Positions 1-5,185 of a stretch of 6,093 bases of DNA are shown piece after piece. Origin of the DNA: Oscillospiraceae bacterium (GTDB lineage Bacteria; Bacillota; Clostridia; Oscillospirales; Oscillospiraceae); the NCBI GenBank assembly GCA_009786775.1, contig WQRL01000119.1:1-6093 (forward strand), written 5' to 3'. A program made the translations under genes and the position numbers. Every line of letters begins with the position of its first letter. Within the stretch, counting starts at the first letter, position 1. The notes under the pieces were generated by a model that saw only the letters and a list, made by a program, of their open reading frames with translations, made no database searches and had not been told where the DNA came from.

Positions 1-24
1 TGCCTGTGGATATCGTTATCGTGT

Positions 25-1710
25 TTATTGTGCAGACATGGCTAGAAACTTGCTAAAACTGCCGTCTTGGCTCACTAGATTTAAGTAGTGGCCGTGCTCG
101 GCGATTGTGCCGTCCTCCATGTATATTATCTCATCATATTGGCTGAGCATATCCTCATCTAACGCATGCGTGATGGTTATTAGAGTCAAGTCCTCTTTGC
201 CCAGCAGGCGGGTTTCTATATCCCTGGCTGTTAAGCGGTCCACGGCGGAGGTTCCCTCGTCAAGAATCATCAGGGGCTTATTGCGTGTTAATGCCCTGGC
301 GACAGCTATGCGCTGGCGCTGACCGCCTGATAGATTAGATCCGTTCTCGCCCACTTGAGTTTCCAGTGTCCTCTCATTATCAAGAAACTGTGCAACGCCG
401 CTGTCGTCAATGGCTGCGCGGAAATCCGCGTCCTCGTAATCCTTGTCAAGGTGGATATTCTTAGCGATATCCTCATCAAACATGTAGACATTTTGGTGAA
501 TCATGGAGGACAGCTTGCCGACGCTATCTTCAGAAAGGGCATGGAGCTCACTAGTATCATACACGATTTTCCCCTGATAGTCACGCAAATATCCCACCAT
601 GGCCTTCGTGAGTGTCGTTTTTCCGCAGCCTGACTTGCCAATCAAGGCGTATTTTTTGTTTTTTTCAAAAGTAAAGTTTATGTTTTTTAAGACAGGTGCG
701 TCATTCTCGGGATAGGCAAACTCCAGATTTTTGATGCTTATAGCTTCATCAAATGTTGCAGTGTCCGTGCCGAATGGGCTATCTTCAACCTGGGCGAGGC
801 TCAAGAGACGGGCGACTACAGCTTTGCTTCCCGAAATCATGGGTGCAGCCTCAGATAGCATTTGCAGGGGCATTGAAATTTGACTGCTGGCTTGCACGAG
901 GGCCAGCAGGGCCCCGCCTGTCAGATTTCCCTGGATTATAAGATAGGCGGCGACCAAAATGGTGCCAATCTGGGTAAGCAAGCCTAAAAACATCGAAAGA
1001 CTTACTGTGACACCCCTGATATAATCAAAAGAAAGCTGCGCCTTGTAAACTTCCTTGTTCTGCTCGGCAAAATCCTTGTTTGCCTGTTTGGCCATCTGGT
1101 AGGACTTTATAACTTCAAAGCCTGAAAAAATATCTTTGTTCTTTATGGTGAACAGAGATAATCGGCCTGAGAGCTTCTCCTGCTTGCTTTGCAGGCCTTT
1201 TCCGAACAGGGACGGGATGACCACCAAAAGCACTAAAGAAAGCAAGACAAATCCTGCCACGATGGGGCTGAGATAGAACATAATCCCGATGGCAAAAATG
1301 GGTGTCAGCACGTTGTAGATGAGCAAGAAAATCTGGGAGAGGTAGTTCTTTTCAAATAATTCGATGTCATTGCTGAGTGCCGAGATATAATCAGCAGAGT
1401 TTACAGAGCCAAAGGTTGTCATGTCCCTGGACATTATTCCGGAAAATACGTCATGGCGGACTTTTTGAATGATTTTACCACCTAGCTTGGCACTCAGAAC
1501 TTCAACGAGAAAGCGTGAGGCGGCAAATATAGGCAGGTAAATTGCAGAGATTACAATTACGTTTCTAAATCCGCTCAAGTTCATTTCAAGTGCCACATTC
1601 AAAGCATCGCGCAAAATAAAAGCCGCAGAGGCAGACAGGGCAGCCAGTACCAAGTTGGCCAAAATAACGGCTGCTAACAACATTTTGTGTTTCAAAAAAT
1701 ACTTCTTCAT
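25..1710 (-). CDS. ABC exporter half-transporter (fused permease and ATPase)
   Basis: This 561-residue protein has the standard type IV exporter layout: an N-terminal six-helix membrane domain and a C-terminal nucleotide-binding domain. Hydrophobic segments lie near residues 10-33, 50-68, 127-147, 149-168, 237-259 and 264-285. The ATPase has Walker A GKSGCGKT (358-365), Q-loop Gln406, signature LSGGQ (460-464), Walker B LMILDE with catalytic Glu485, D-loop SAVD (488-491) and H-loop His515, so all catalytic residues are present. Length is normal for a half-transporter, which works as a homo- or heterodimer exporting lipids, peptides or drugs; the substrate cannot be read from sequence. The start is the ATG at 1710, with AGGAG twelve bases upstream, a rather long spacing. 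It is its own transcription unit, with a strong promoter upstream and a terminator separating it from the TM2 gene. A partner half could lie beyond the left edge, where only 24 bases remain. Family assignment is firm; substrate is unknown. Confidence 0.95.
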   Translation of the reverse strand: MKKYFLKHKMLLAAVILANLVLAALSASAAFILRDALNVALEMNLSGFRNVIVISAIYLPIFAASRFLVEVLSAKLGGKIIQKVRHDVFSGIMSRDMTTFGSVNSADYISALSNDIELFEKNYLSQIFLLIYNVLTPIFAIGIMFYLSPIVAGFVLLSLVLLVVIPSLFGKGLQSKQEKLSGRLSLFTIKNKDIFSGFEVIKSYQMAKQANKDFAEQNKEVYKAQLSFDYIRGVTVSLSMFLGLLTQIGTILVAAYLIIQGNLTGGALLALVQASSQISMPLQMLSEAAPMISGSKAVVARLLSLAQVEDSPFGTDTATFDEAISIKNLEFAYPENDAPVLKNINFTFEKNKKYALIGKSGCGKTTLTKAMVGYLRDYQGKIVYDTSELHALSEDSVGKLSSMIHQNVYMFDEDIAKNIHLDKDYEDADFRAAIDDSGVAQFLDNERTLETQVGENGSNLSGGQRQRIAVARALTRNKPLMILDEGTSAVDRLTARDIETRLLGKEDLTLITITHALDEDMLSQYDEIIYMEDGTIAEHGHYLNLVSQDGSFSKFLAMSAQ

Positions 1711-1717
1711 TACAATT

Positions 1718-1810
1718 ACAAACTCCTAATCAAACGATATCATGTGCGCCTAACTATCTGTCGACTACGATATGGCGCAAATCTAATATAACATTGAGTT
1801 AGGAGTTTGT
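1718..1810. repeat. perfect 12-bp inverted repeat spanning the ABC promoter and ribosome binding site
   Basis: On the plus strand ACAAACTCCTAA (1718-1729) is matched by its exact reverse complement TTAGGAGTTTGT (1799-1810), with 69 bases between the arms. In the sense of the gene, the promoter-proximal arm overlaps the -35 end and spacer. The gene-proximal arm contains the AGGAG Shine-Dalgarno. A 12-base perfect match is unlikely by chance in a region this small. It could be a pair of operator half-sites or an RNA duplex in longer read-through transcripts. Confidence 0.7.
1745..1779 (-). promoter_or_regulatory. 5'-terminal hairpin in the ABC gene leader
   Basis: The predicted transcript starts almost exactly at a stem formed by TGCGCC (1779-1774) and GGCGCA (1750-1745). 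An inner TATC/GATA helix (1772-1769 with 1758-1755) encloses a ten-base loop, with one unpaired base on one side and four on the other. A stem at the very 5' end may protect the mRNA from decay. There is no U-tract after it, so it is not a terminator. No known riboswitch class was recognised. Confidence 0.45.
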
Positions 1811-1813
1811 CAA
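1785..1813 (-). promoter_or_regulatory. sigma-A-type promoter of the ABC exporter gene
   Basis: Read on the minus strand, a perfect -35 TTGACA (1813-1808) is followed after exactly 17 bases by TATATT (1790-1785), five of six matches to the -10 consensus. Transcription should begin near 1778, giving a leader of about 70 bases before the ATG at 1710. The last three bases of the -35 and the first nine of the spacer form one arm of a perfect inverted repeat whose other arm covers the ribosome binding site. Confidence 0.85.
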
Positions 1814-1867
1814 CTATGAAATTATTAAAACTTGATATACATCTAATTATCGTGCTGCTTGCGAATA

Positions 1868-1905
1868 AAAATAGTGAACTGAGGGAATGTTTCCTCAGCT
1901 CACTA
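1868..1905 (-). terminator. intrinsic terminator after the TM2 gene
   Basis: On the minus strand a 13-base-pair stem (1905-1893 with 1884-1872), perfect except for one G-U wobble, closes an eight-base loop. It is followed directly by a U-rich tract reading TTTTTATT. The plus strand would have an A-C mismatch in place of the wobble and no U-tract on its exit side, so the terminator acts leftward. It ends the TM2 transcript about 30 bases after the stop codon and separates it from the ABC gene. Confidence 0.9.
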
Positions 1906-1934
1906 CTAAACAGCTTTGAATACGATAAAAGCGA

Positions 1935-2363
1935 CTAGACATAATAAGGGTCCGGCTTGCGCAAAATTATTATTAAATCAACAATCCAGCCTATGAAGAA
2001 CAAGCCTGCGGTAAAAAGATAAATGATGCCCATTAATATCTTGCCTTCATAAAATTTGTGCGCCCCCAGCCAGCCGAGCAGCAGGCAGAGCAGAAATGCA
2101 GCCCATTTGCTCTTGGGATTTTCTCTGCGCTGAGACTCAGAAGTTACACTGATATTGGGCGGAGTTTGAGGCAGCGCTTGTGCAACAGGGACAAAATCAT
2201 CTGTAACACCGGTTGATTCTATAGGTTGTGACTCGTAAACTTTTTCGGAAGTCTGTTTAAGAAGGAACTTCGTATCACAAAAACAGCACTTGGTTATGGA
2301 ATTGTCTGTATCCACCTGTAGCCTTGCTCCGCAGGTGGAGCAAATTAAAGCAGTTAACGGCAT
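1935..2363 (-). CDS. zinc-ribbon and TM2-domain membrane protein
   Basis: This 142-residue protein begins with a four-cysteine zinc ribbon: CSTC at 8-11 and a second pair at Cys26 and Cys29. A polar Pro/Ser/Gln-rich linker (about 40-85) follows. The TM2 domain comes last, with a hydrophobic helix near 87-101, the typical [12 protein letters not shown] turn (97-108), and a second helix near 110-133 ending in an IxxLI-type pattern. TM2 proteins of this design are common small membrane proteins in Firmicutes, and their molecular role is poorly defined. The start ATG at 2363 has AAAGGAGC with an eight-base spacing. It is monocistronic: a promoter-like -10 lies upstream and a strong intrinsic terminator follows. 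Domain assignment is confident; function is unknown. Confidence 0.9.
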   Translation of the reverse strand: MPLTALICSTCGARLQVDTDNSITKCCFCDTKFLLKQTSEKVYESQPIESTGVTDDFVPVAQALPQTPPNISVTSESQRRENPKSKWAAFLLCLLLGWLGAHKFYEGKILMGIIYLFTAGLFFIGWIVDLIIILRKPDPYYV

Positions 2364-2396
2364 AACAAAAGCTCCTTTTATATTTGATATTCCTTC

Positions 2397-2428
2397 ATTA
2401 TAGAATATAAAAACACAGGAGTTGTTGA
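2397..2428 (-). promoter_or_regulatory. candidate promoter of the TM2 gene
   Basis: A perfect -10 hexamer TATAAT (2402-2397, minus strand) lies 33 bases before the start codon. No good -35 exists at 17 bases. The best nearby match, TCAACA (2428-2423), is 20 bases away and weak, so an activator or a different spacing may be used. The rest of the gap (2364-2478) holds only the ribosome binding site and AT-rich sequence; no convincing terminator for the upstream peptidase gene was found there. Confidence 0.45.
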
Positions 2429-2478
2429 AAATATGTGAATATATGGCGTTTTTCGGAGTGGCGGTTACAGAAGTATTC

Positions 2479-3159
2479 TTAAATTAAAAACAGTGCGGGA
2501 TCAGGGGCATATTGAGATATTGATGGAATATCCTCAAGTGAACAATACCCTTTGTTGACCCAGCCCTCGGCGAAGGCTTTTTCAGTCAGCACTTGAAGAT
2601 GAATGTGCTGATACCATGCGCCGTTTTCGTCGAAATCACCGACTTCGGCAAATTTCTGACCTGCGCTGATGGGCGCTCCCATCACAGGGAGAAGAGATTT
2701 TCGGAGATGGCCAAAAAGCAGGTAAAAGACTGTGCCGTTTTCCTTGCACTTAATTACAACGTGGCCGCCGTAATTACCGGCACCCTCTTCATAACCGCTG
2801 ACGGCAATTTCGCCATTTAGCGGTGCGTGAACCGCTGTGCCCTTTGCAAAATTGAGGTCAATGCCCAGGTGATAATACCGCTTCTGCTCCCTCATTTGGG
2901 GATACTTATCAAGCCCTACGCAGCGGTTTTCAAGATAGCCACCCACGCTCCATGTAACTCCGTGAGCCCCATGAATCCTGTTATACACAGCATCGCTGAA
3001 CTCAGTTTGGGGCTTATCCTCAAATTCAGGCCTAAAGGGGCTGTCCGCAGCTAAGCTCAGGTACATCGGTAAACTATTTTTCATCTCCGTAAAAATAGGC
3101 TTAATCTCCACCCCTGCAAGGCAGTATGGAAATGGCCTAATGTTAAATTCTTGAATCAT
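2479..3159 (-). CDS. M23 (LytM-like) metallopeptidase family protein
   Basis: The protein has 226 residues from the chosen start. The C-terminal half is an M23 fold: YHLGIDL supplies zinc ligands His97 and Asp101, GHL has the catalytic-type His151, and HIHLQ has His185 and His187, of which the second is the expected third ligand. M23 enzymes cut peptidoglycan cross-bridges. This subtype (HLGIDL, later YxLFGHL and ENGAWxxHIH) resembles, from memory, the M23 module found fused to class III aminotransferase and phosphotransferase proteins. No signal peptide or membrane helix is visible, so it may act in the cytoplasm on a soluble substrate. The start at 3159 is preferred over the ATG at 3177 because GGGAGG sits five bases before it; the upstream ATG has no good site. 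The gene overlaps the small membrane protein gene by 17 bases, suggesting translational coupling. The about 90 N-terminal residues are not recognised. Confidence 0.85.
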   Translation of the reverse strand: MIQEFNIRPFPYCLAGVEIKPIFTEMKNSLPMYLSLAADSPFRPEFEDKPQTEFSDAVYNRIHGAHGVTWSVGGYLENRCVGLDKYPQMREQKRYYHLGIDLNFAKGTAVHAPLNGEIAVSGYEEGAGNYGGHVVIKCKENGTVFYLLFGHLRKSLLPVMGAPISAGQKFAEVGDFDENGAWYQHIHLQVLTEKAFAEGWVNKGYCSLEDIPSISQYAPDPALFLI

Positions 3160-3301
3160 GGTTGCCTCCCGCTTCATCCATTATTTGACGCGCCTCAATT
3201 GTGCCGTCGCGCACAGCAGCTTTTATTACCCTGTAAAGAACATAAAATACAACAACTGCTGCGCCTGGGATGAGTAAGGCAAAAAATAGAAATCCATCCA
3301 T
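3143..3301 (-). CDS. small single-pass membrane protein (52 aa)
   Basis: The frame is open further upstream to 3436, but the true start is most likely the ATG at 3301. It has AGGAG eight bases before it, and the protein then begins MDGFLFFALLIPG in the manner of a small membrane protein. Residues about 4-25 form one hydrophobic helix. A basic amphipathic segment follows (RVIKAAVRDGTIEARQ, about 27-42), then a polar tail. The orientation by the positive-inside rule places the C-terminus in the cytoplasm. Tiny Firmicute membrane proteins such as DUF6019 have a similar tail as far as I recall, but I cannot confirm membership. It overlaps the M23 gene by 17 bases and is probably co-translated with it. 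The upstream part of the long frame is treated separately as a gene remnant. Confidence 0.65.
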   Translation of the reverse strand: MDGFLFFALLIPGAAVVVFYVLYRVIKAAVRDGTIEARQIMDEAGGNHDSRI

Positions 3302-3436
3302 ATATAACTCTCCTAAATTAAAACTAGGTTTTCCATCAACAGGCCAATTCGGGTCATATTTTTCCAGCACAATTGTGCCGTTGTGCGGCACCCGCGGGCC
3401 CACAGTAACGCTTTCGAGGTAGCTGTCAGTTGGCAT
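3302..3436 (-). pseudogene. 5' remnant of a GrpB-family gene
   Basis: From the ATG at 3436 the frame encodes about 32 residues (down to about 3341) that look like the beginning of a GrpB/UPF0157 protein. The pattern is SYLESVTVG, then PHNGTIVLEKYDPNWP; the YDPNWP box is the hallmark start of that domain. A GrpB domain would normally continue for about 150 more residues, but here the match stops and the frame runs into the leader and coding region of the small membrane protein. No ribosome binding site precedes the ATG, and it overlaps the flavin reductase stop by 11 bases. I infer a deletion that removed nearly the whole gene. The alternative is a real 97-residue fusion protein, which is less likely given the strong internal start at 3301. 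Confidence 0.55.
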
Positions 3437-4004
3437 TGCTTAAAATGTGCCGCGCAAATTCCTCCGCACCGCTGACAGCTTCGGGCGTTTGGAATGAGGT
3501 CTTGTCTTTAAGATGTCTGGCTGAGTACATTCCTAAATATTTCAAATCCGAATGCTCACACAGCCTGATTATACCTGTTTCAAATGGTTCGCAGGCATAT
3601 TTCTCATCGTATCCGTGGGTAGCTACGATAGCCACCTTTTTACCCGCCCAGAGGGAGCCTCTTGCAGCCTTACCGTAAAACTTATTGAGCCCATAGTGGC
3701 GGTCTAGCAGAGCCTTCATAGGAGCTGTGCAGTACCATGTGTAAATGGGGGTAGCGAAAACTATAGTATCGCACATAATAATCGCATTAACTATATCTTG
3801 GACATCGTCTTTTATGACGCAGCCATACTCATCCGCTATATGCTGACACGCATAGCAGCCCTTACAGGGCTTAATATCTTTGTCGGAAAGGGTTATGTAG
3901 TTAACCGCTGCTCCTGCGTTTGTAAGTGTTTTAACAAATGGCTTGAGAATCTCTGCTGTGTTCCCATTAAGCCTGGGGCTTGCCATTAAAATGCAGACGT
4001 TCAT
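3426..4004 (-). CDS. flavodoxin-fold NAD(P)H-dependent FMN reductase
   Basis: This 192-residue protein belongs to the NADPH-dependent FMN reductase/iron-sulfur flavoprotein-like group of flavodoxin folds. The N-terminal strand leads into the FMN phosphate loop SPRLNGNT (9-16). A cysteine cluster CKGCYAC (Cys47, Cys50, Cys53, with Cys62 further on) matches related oxidoreductases with the pattern CxxCxxC...C. ATPIYTWYCTAPMKALLDR (84-102) is the second flavin-binding region. It probably reduces flavins, quinones or other small electrophiles with NAD(P)H in the cytoplasm. The cysteines may be structural or bind a cluster; this cannot be settled here. The start at 4004 is chosen because AAGGAG lies seven bases before it and the protein then begins exactly at the family's first strand. 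The frame is open for 34 more codons upstream without a ribosome binding site or family resemblance. Confidence 0.9.
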   Translation of the reverse strand: MNVCILMASPRLNGNTAEILKPFVKTLTNAGAAVNYITLSDKDIKPCKGCYACQHIADEYGCVIKDDVQDIVNAIIMCDTIVFATPIYTWYCTAPMKALLDRHYGLNKFYGKAARGSLWAGKKVAIVATHGYDEKYACEPFETGIIRLCEHSDLKYLGMYSARHLKDKTSFQTPEAVSGAEEFARHILSNAN

Positions 4005-4066
4005 TGTGTTTCTCCTTGCCTGGTAAAAATTTGAAAGACCACTGGTATTACTGCTGTTTTTCGCCT

Positions 4067-4088
4067 CGGCAGACGAATAAAGCTGCCG
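4067..4088. repeat. hairpin-forming inverted repeat in the flavin reductase leader
   Basis: CGGCAG (4067-4072) and CTGCCG (4083-4088) are perfect complements around a ten-base loop. They sit in the 139-base gap between the seleno-ArsC-like gene and the flavin reductase. No U-tract follows on either strand, so an intrinsic terminator is unlikely. It might be a processing site, an mRNA stabiliser or chance. The rest of the gap shows no recognised promoter or RNA family. Confidence 0.3.
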
Positions 4089-4143
4089 CAATCTTTGTTG
4101 AGTCATTTCAAAACCGCTGGACTAGGGCGTGAAGGTGAGTTTT

Positions 4144-4491
4144 TTATAAAACTGCTTTCCAATCATCTTCATTAAATCCAATTTTGACGAAGTCCTCGCC
4201 GATTAGAAGGGGCCTCTTTAGAAGCATGCCATCAGTTGCTAGAAGTTTCAGGCAATCATCCTCGCTCATTGAAGGGAGCTTATCTTTAAGGTTCATTGAC
4301 TTAAACAAGCTGCTGTTGGTGCCGAAAAATTTCTGCACAGGGAAATCACAGCGCTCAAGCCAGGTTTTTAGTTCATCATAGGTAGGGTTTGCGGTTTTAA
4401 CATCGCGGTATGTATACTGTACTCCCGCATCATCAAGGCAAGCCTTTGCCTTTCTGCAAGTCGTTCATTTTGAGTAGCATATAAAAATCAT
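4144..4491 (-). CDS. ArsC/Spx-family protein, probable selenoprotein with UGA-encoded Sec9
   Basis: Reading the in-frame UGA at 4467-4465 as selenocysteine (U) gives an intact 115-residue protein of the normal length for the ArsC/Spx/YffB family. It begins MIFICYSKUTTCRKAK, so the UGA sits at the first, catalytic cysteine of the CxxC motif, with Cys12 as resolving cysteine. KRPLLIG near 92-98 carries the conserved Arg93-Pro94 seen in arsenate reductases. The fold is thioredoxin-like; members reduce arsenate or act as redox proteins, and Spx-type members bind RNA polymerase. The start ATG at 4491 has AAAGGA eight bases before it and lies four bases after the stop of the upstream gene. A 7-base-pair hairpin follows the UGA. 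A caller stopping at UGA would report only 64 residues from GTG 4338. The alternative is a TGC-to-TGA nonsense mutation, but no other lesion is present. Arsenate reduction itself is not proven. Confidence 0.85.
4435..4452 (-). promoter_or_regulatory. bacterial SECIS-like hairpin after the UGA codon
   Basis: Twelve bases after the UGA, AAGGCAA (4452-4446) pairs perfectly with TTGCCTT (4441-4435) around the four-base loop AGGC. The apical loop lies 19 bases past the UGA and has G as its second base. These features match what is known of bacterial SECIS elements: a short stem within coding sequence, loop roughly 16-37 bases after UGA, and a G in the first loop positions. GCA (4457-4455) and TGC (4429-4427) could extend the lower stem across an internal loop. 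SelB would bind here to deliver Sec-tRNA. Confidence 0.75.
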
Positions 4492-4495
4492 GGGA

Positions 4496-4879
4496 TCAGT
4501 CCTTTCCGGGGTTGGCGTAAACACGCTTCATTTGTAACTGTTGCTCATGGTGTTGATTTCTTGCTAAAAAAGCATAATATGTAAAATACCTGTCAATGTT
4601 ATCGGCATCTTCCGCAAATGTTCCGTCGAAAAATAGGCGGAGAAACTCATCTCTAGCTCTAAGAACTTCCTTGAGGCGGTAGGAATATTCCGTGCCTATC
4701 CAAACGTCAACTGTTGCGCTAAACAGGTCTATTGCGCGGTCTATTGCACGGTCTTCACGAACTTTGTTGCCGTTTCTGTGGGCGGTAATTGCACGCCCGA
4801 CTTCGGCACTGATGTTGCCCATATGTTCAACAAAAGTTTTCTCCGCCCACTTGTCCCTGTCAACTCTATACTCACTCAT
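4496..4879 (-). CDS. all-helical protein of unknown function
   Basis: This 127-residue soluble protein has no signal peptide or membrane helix. Four helix-forming stretches can be seen: around 13-36 (NISAEVGRAITAHRNGN), 41-57 (DRAIDRAIDLFSATVD), 66-85 (YRLKEVLRARDEFLRLFFDG) and 93-108 (ADNIDRYFTYYAFLARN). I recall similar small proteins with GNIGSEV-GRA, ALDLFD and LKEV-RARE patterns in Clostridia and archaea, with no assigned function. The start is taken as the ATG at 4879, whose ATG overlaps the end of the preceding frame by eight bases and which has a weak AGG five bases upstream. A TTG five codons earlier is possible but less likely. The stop lies only four bases before the seleno-ArsC-like start, so these genes are probably co-translated. 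No function is proposed. Confidence 0.75.
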   Translation of the reverse strand: MSEYRVDRDKWAEKTFVEHMGNISAEVGRAITAHRNGNKVREDRAIDRAIDLFSATVDVWIGTEYSYRLKEVLRARDEFLRLFFDGTFAEDADNIDRYFTYYAFLARNQHHEQQLQMKRVYANPGKD

Positions 4880-4994
4880 AGACCTTACCTGCAATTATTT
4901 CAACGATATCAACAACTGCCTTTACAAGCGGCTCAGACATCCTATCTTTCATTATGGACAATTCGCCAACTGAAATCTTGTCAACTAATATCAT
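4872..4994 (-). pseudogene. short 40-aa frame, probable 5' stub of a DUF5674-like gene
   Basis: An ATG at 4994 preceded by GGAG at six bases opens a 40-codon frame that is too short for common gene callers. The translation has MILVDKISVGEL, then MSEPLVKAVVDIVEIIAG. From memory this resembles the first third of DUF5674 proteins (KIS..EL..M....LVKAVVDIE..I), which normally have about 110 residues. The conserved HADEE and LWGINLYP parts that should follow are missing; the frame ends in TGA and overlaps the helical-protein gene by eight bases. TAG follows two codons after that TGA, so selenocysteine read-through is excluded. The good ribosome binding site means the peptide may still be made and may couple translation to the next gene. 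It could instead be a genuine short protein. Confidence 0.5.
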
Positions 4995-5076
4995 ATGAAT
5001 CTCCGTGGCTCCTTTGTGTCAAAATATGCAGATGATTTGTGCAAATTAACCTCTGTGAAATGACTGCGTTGCAACC

Positions 5077-5105
5077 ATTTTACCATATGAGCAACCCGCC
5101 TACAA
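5077..5105 (-). promoter_or_regulatory. candidate promoter for the 4994-onward operon
   Basis: On the minus strand TAAAAT (5082-5077) is preceded by TGG, forming an extended -10. A weak -35, TTGTAG (5105-5100), lies exactly 17 bases upstream. Transcription would begin near 5070 and give a leader of about 75 bases. The 191-base gap 4995-5185 holds no gene that I can support. It also contains an 8-base inverted repeat (AACCCGCC 5093-5100 and GGCGGGTT 5153-5160), which is not significant on its own. No terminator for the TfoX-like gene is evident. Confidence 0.45.
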
Positions 5106-5185
5106 TAACTAAATATCAACAACTGCATCGAAGGCACACACCCCTGTTCGGCGGCGGGTTTATCGTGGAGGGTAAAATTGCCTTC

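Noticed and set aside
107..1000. Plus-strand open frames opposite the ABC gene and elsewhere
   Set aside because: They are antisense shadows of well-supported minus-strand genes, with no recognisable domains.
3160..3177. Earlier start (ATG 3177) for the M23 protein
   Set aside because: The ATG at 3159 has GGGAGG at proper spacing; the upstream ATG does not.
4005..4106. N-terminal extension of the flavin reductase from ATG 4106
   Set aside because: There is no ribosome site at 4106 and the extension resembles nothing in the family, while ATG 4004 has AAGGAG at seven bases and matches the family start.
4144..4338. A 64-residue ArsC C-terminal fragment starting at GTG 4338
   Set aside because: In-frame family sequence continues upstream through a single TGA to an ATG with a good ribosome site, so this is the tail of a full-length Sec protein.
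4872..4874. TGA of the 40-residue frame as another selenocysteine codon
   Set aside because: A TAG follows two codons later in the same frame and a gene with its own start overlaps here.
5025..5100. Degenerate tRNA-like stretch on the minus strand beginning GGCGGGTTGCTC with ATATGGTA
   Set aside because: It recalls a D-arm, but the D-stem does not pair and no proper anticodon arm or T-arm consensus is present.
5093..5160. 8-bp inverted repeat AACCCGCC/GGCGGGTT
   Set aside because: An 8-base match across a 190-base gap is expected by chance fairly often, and no supporting structure was found.
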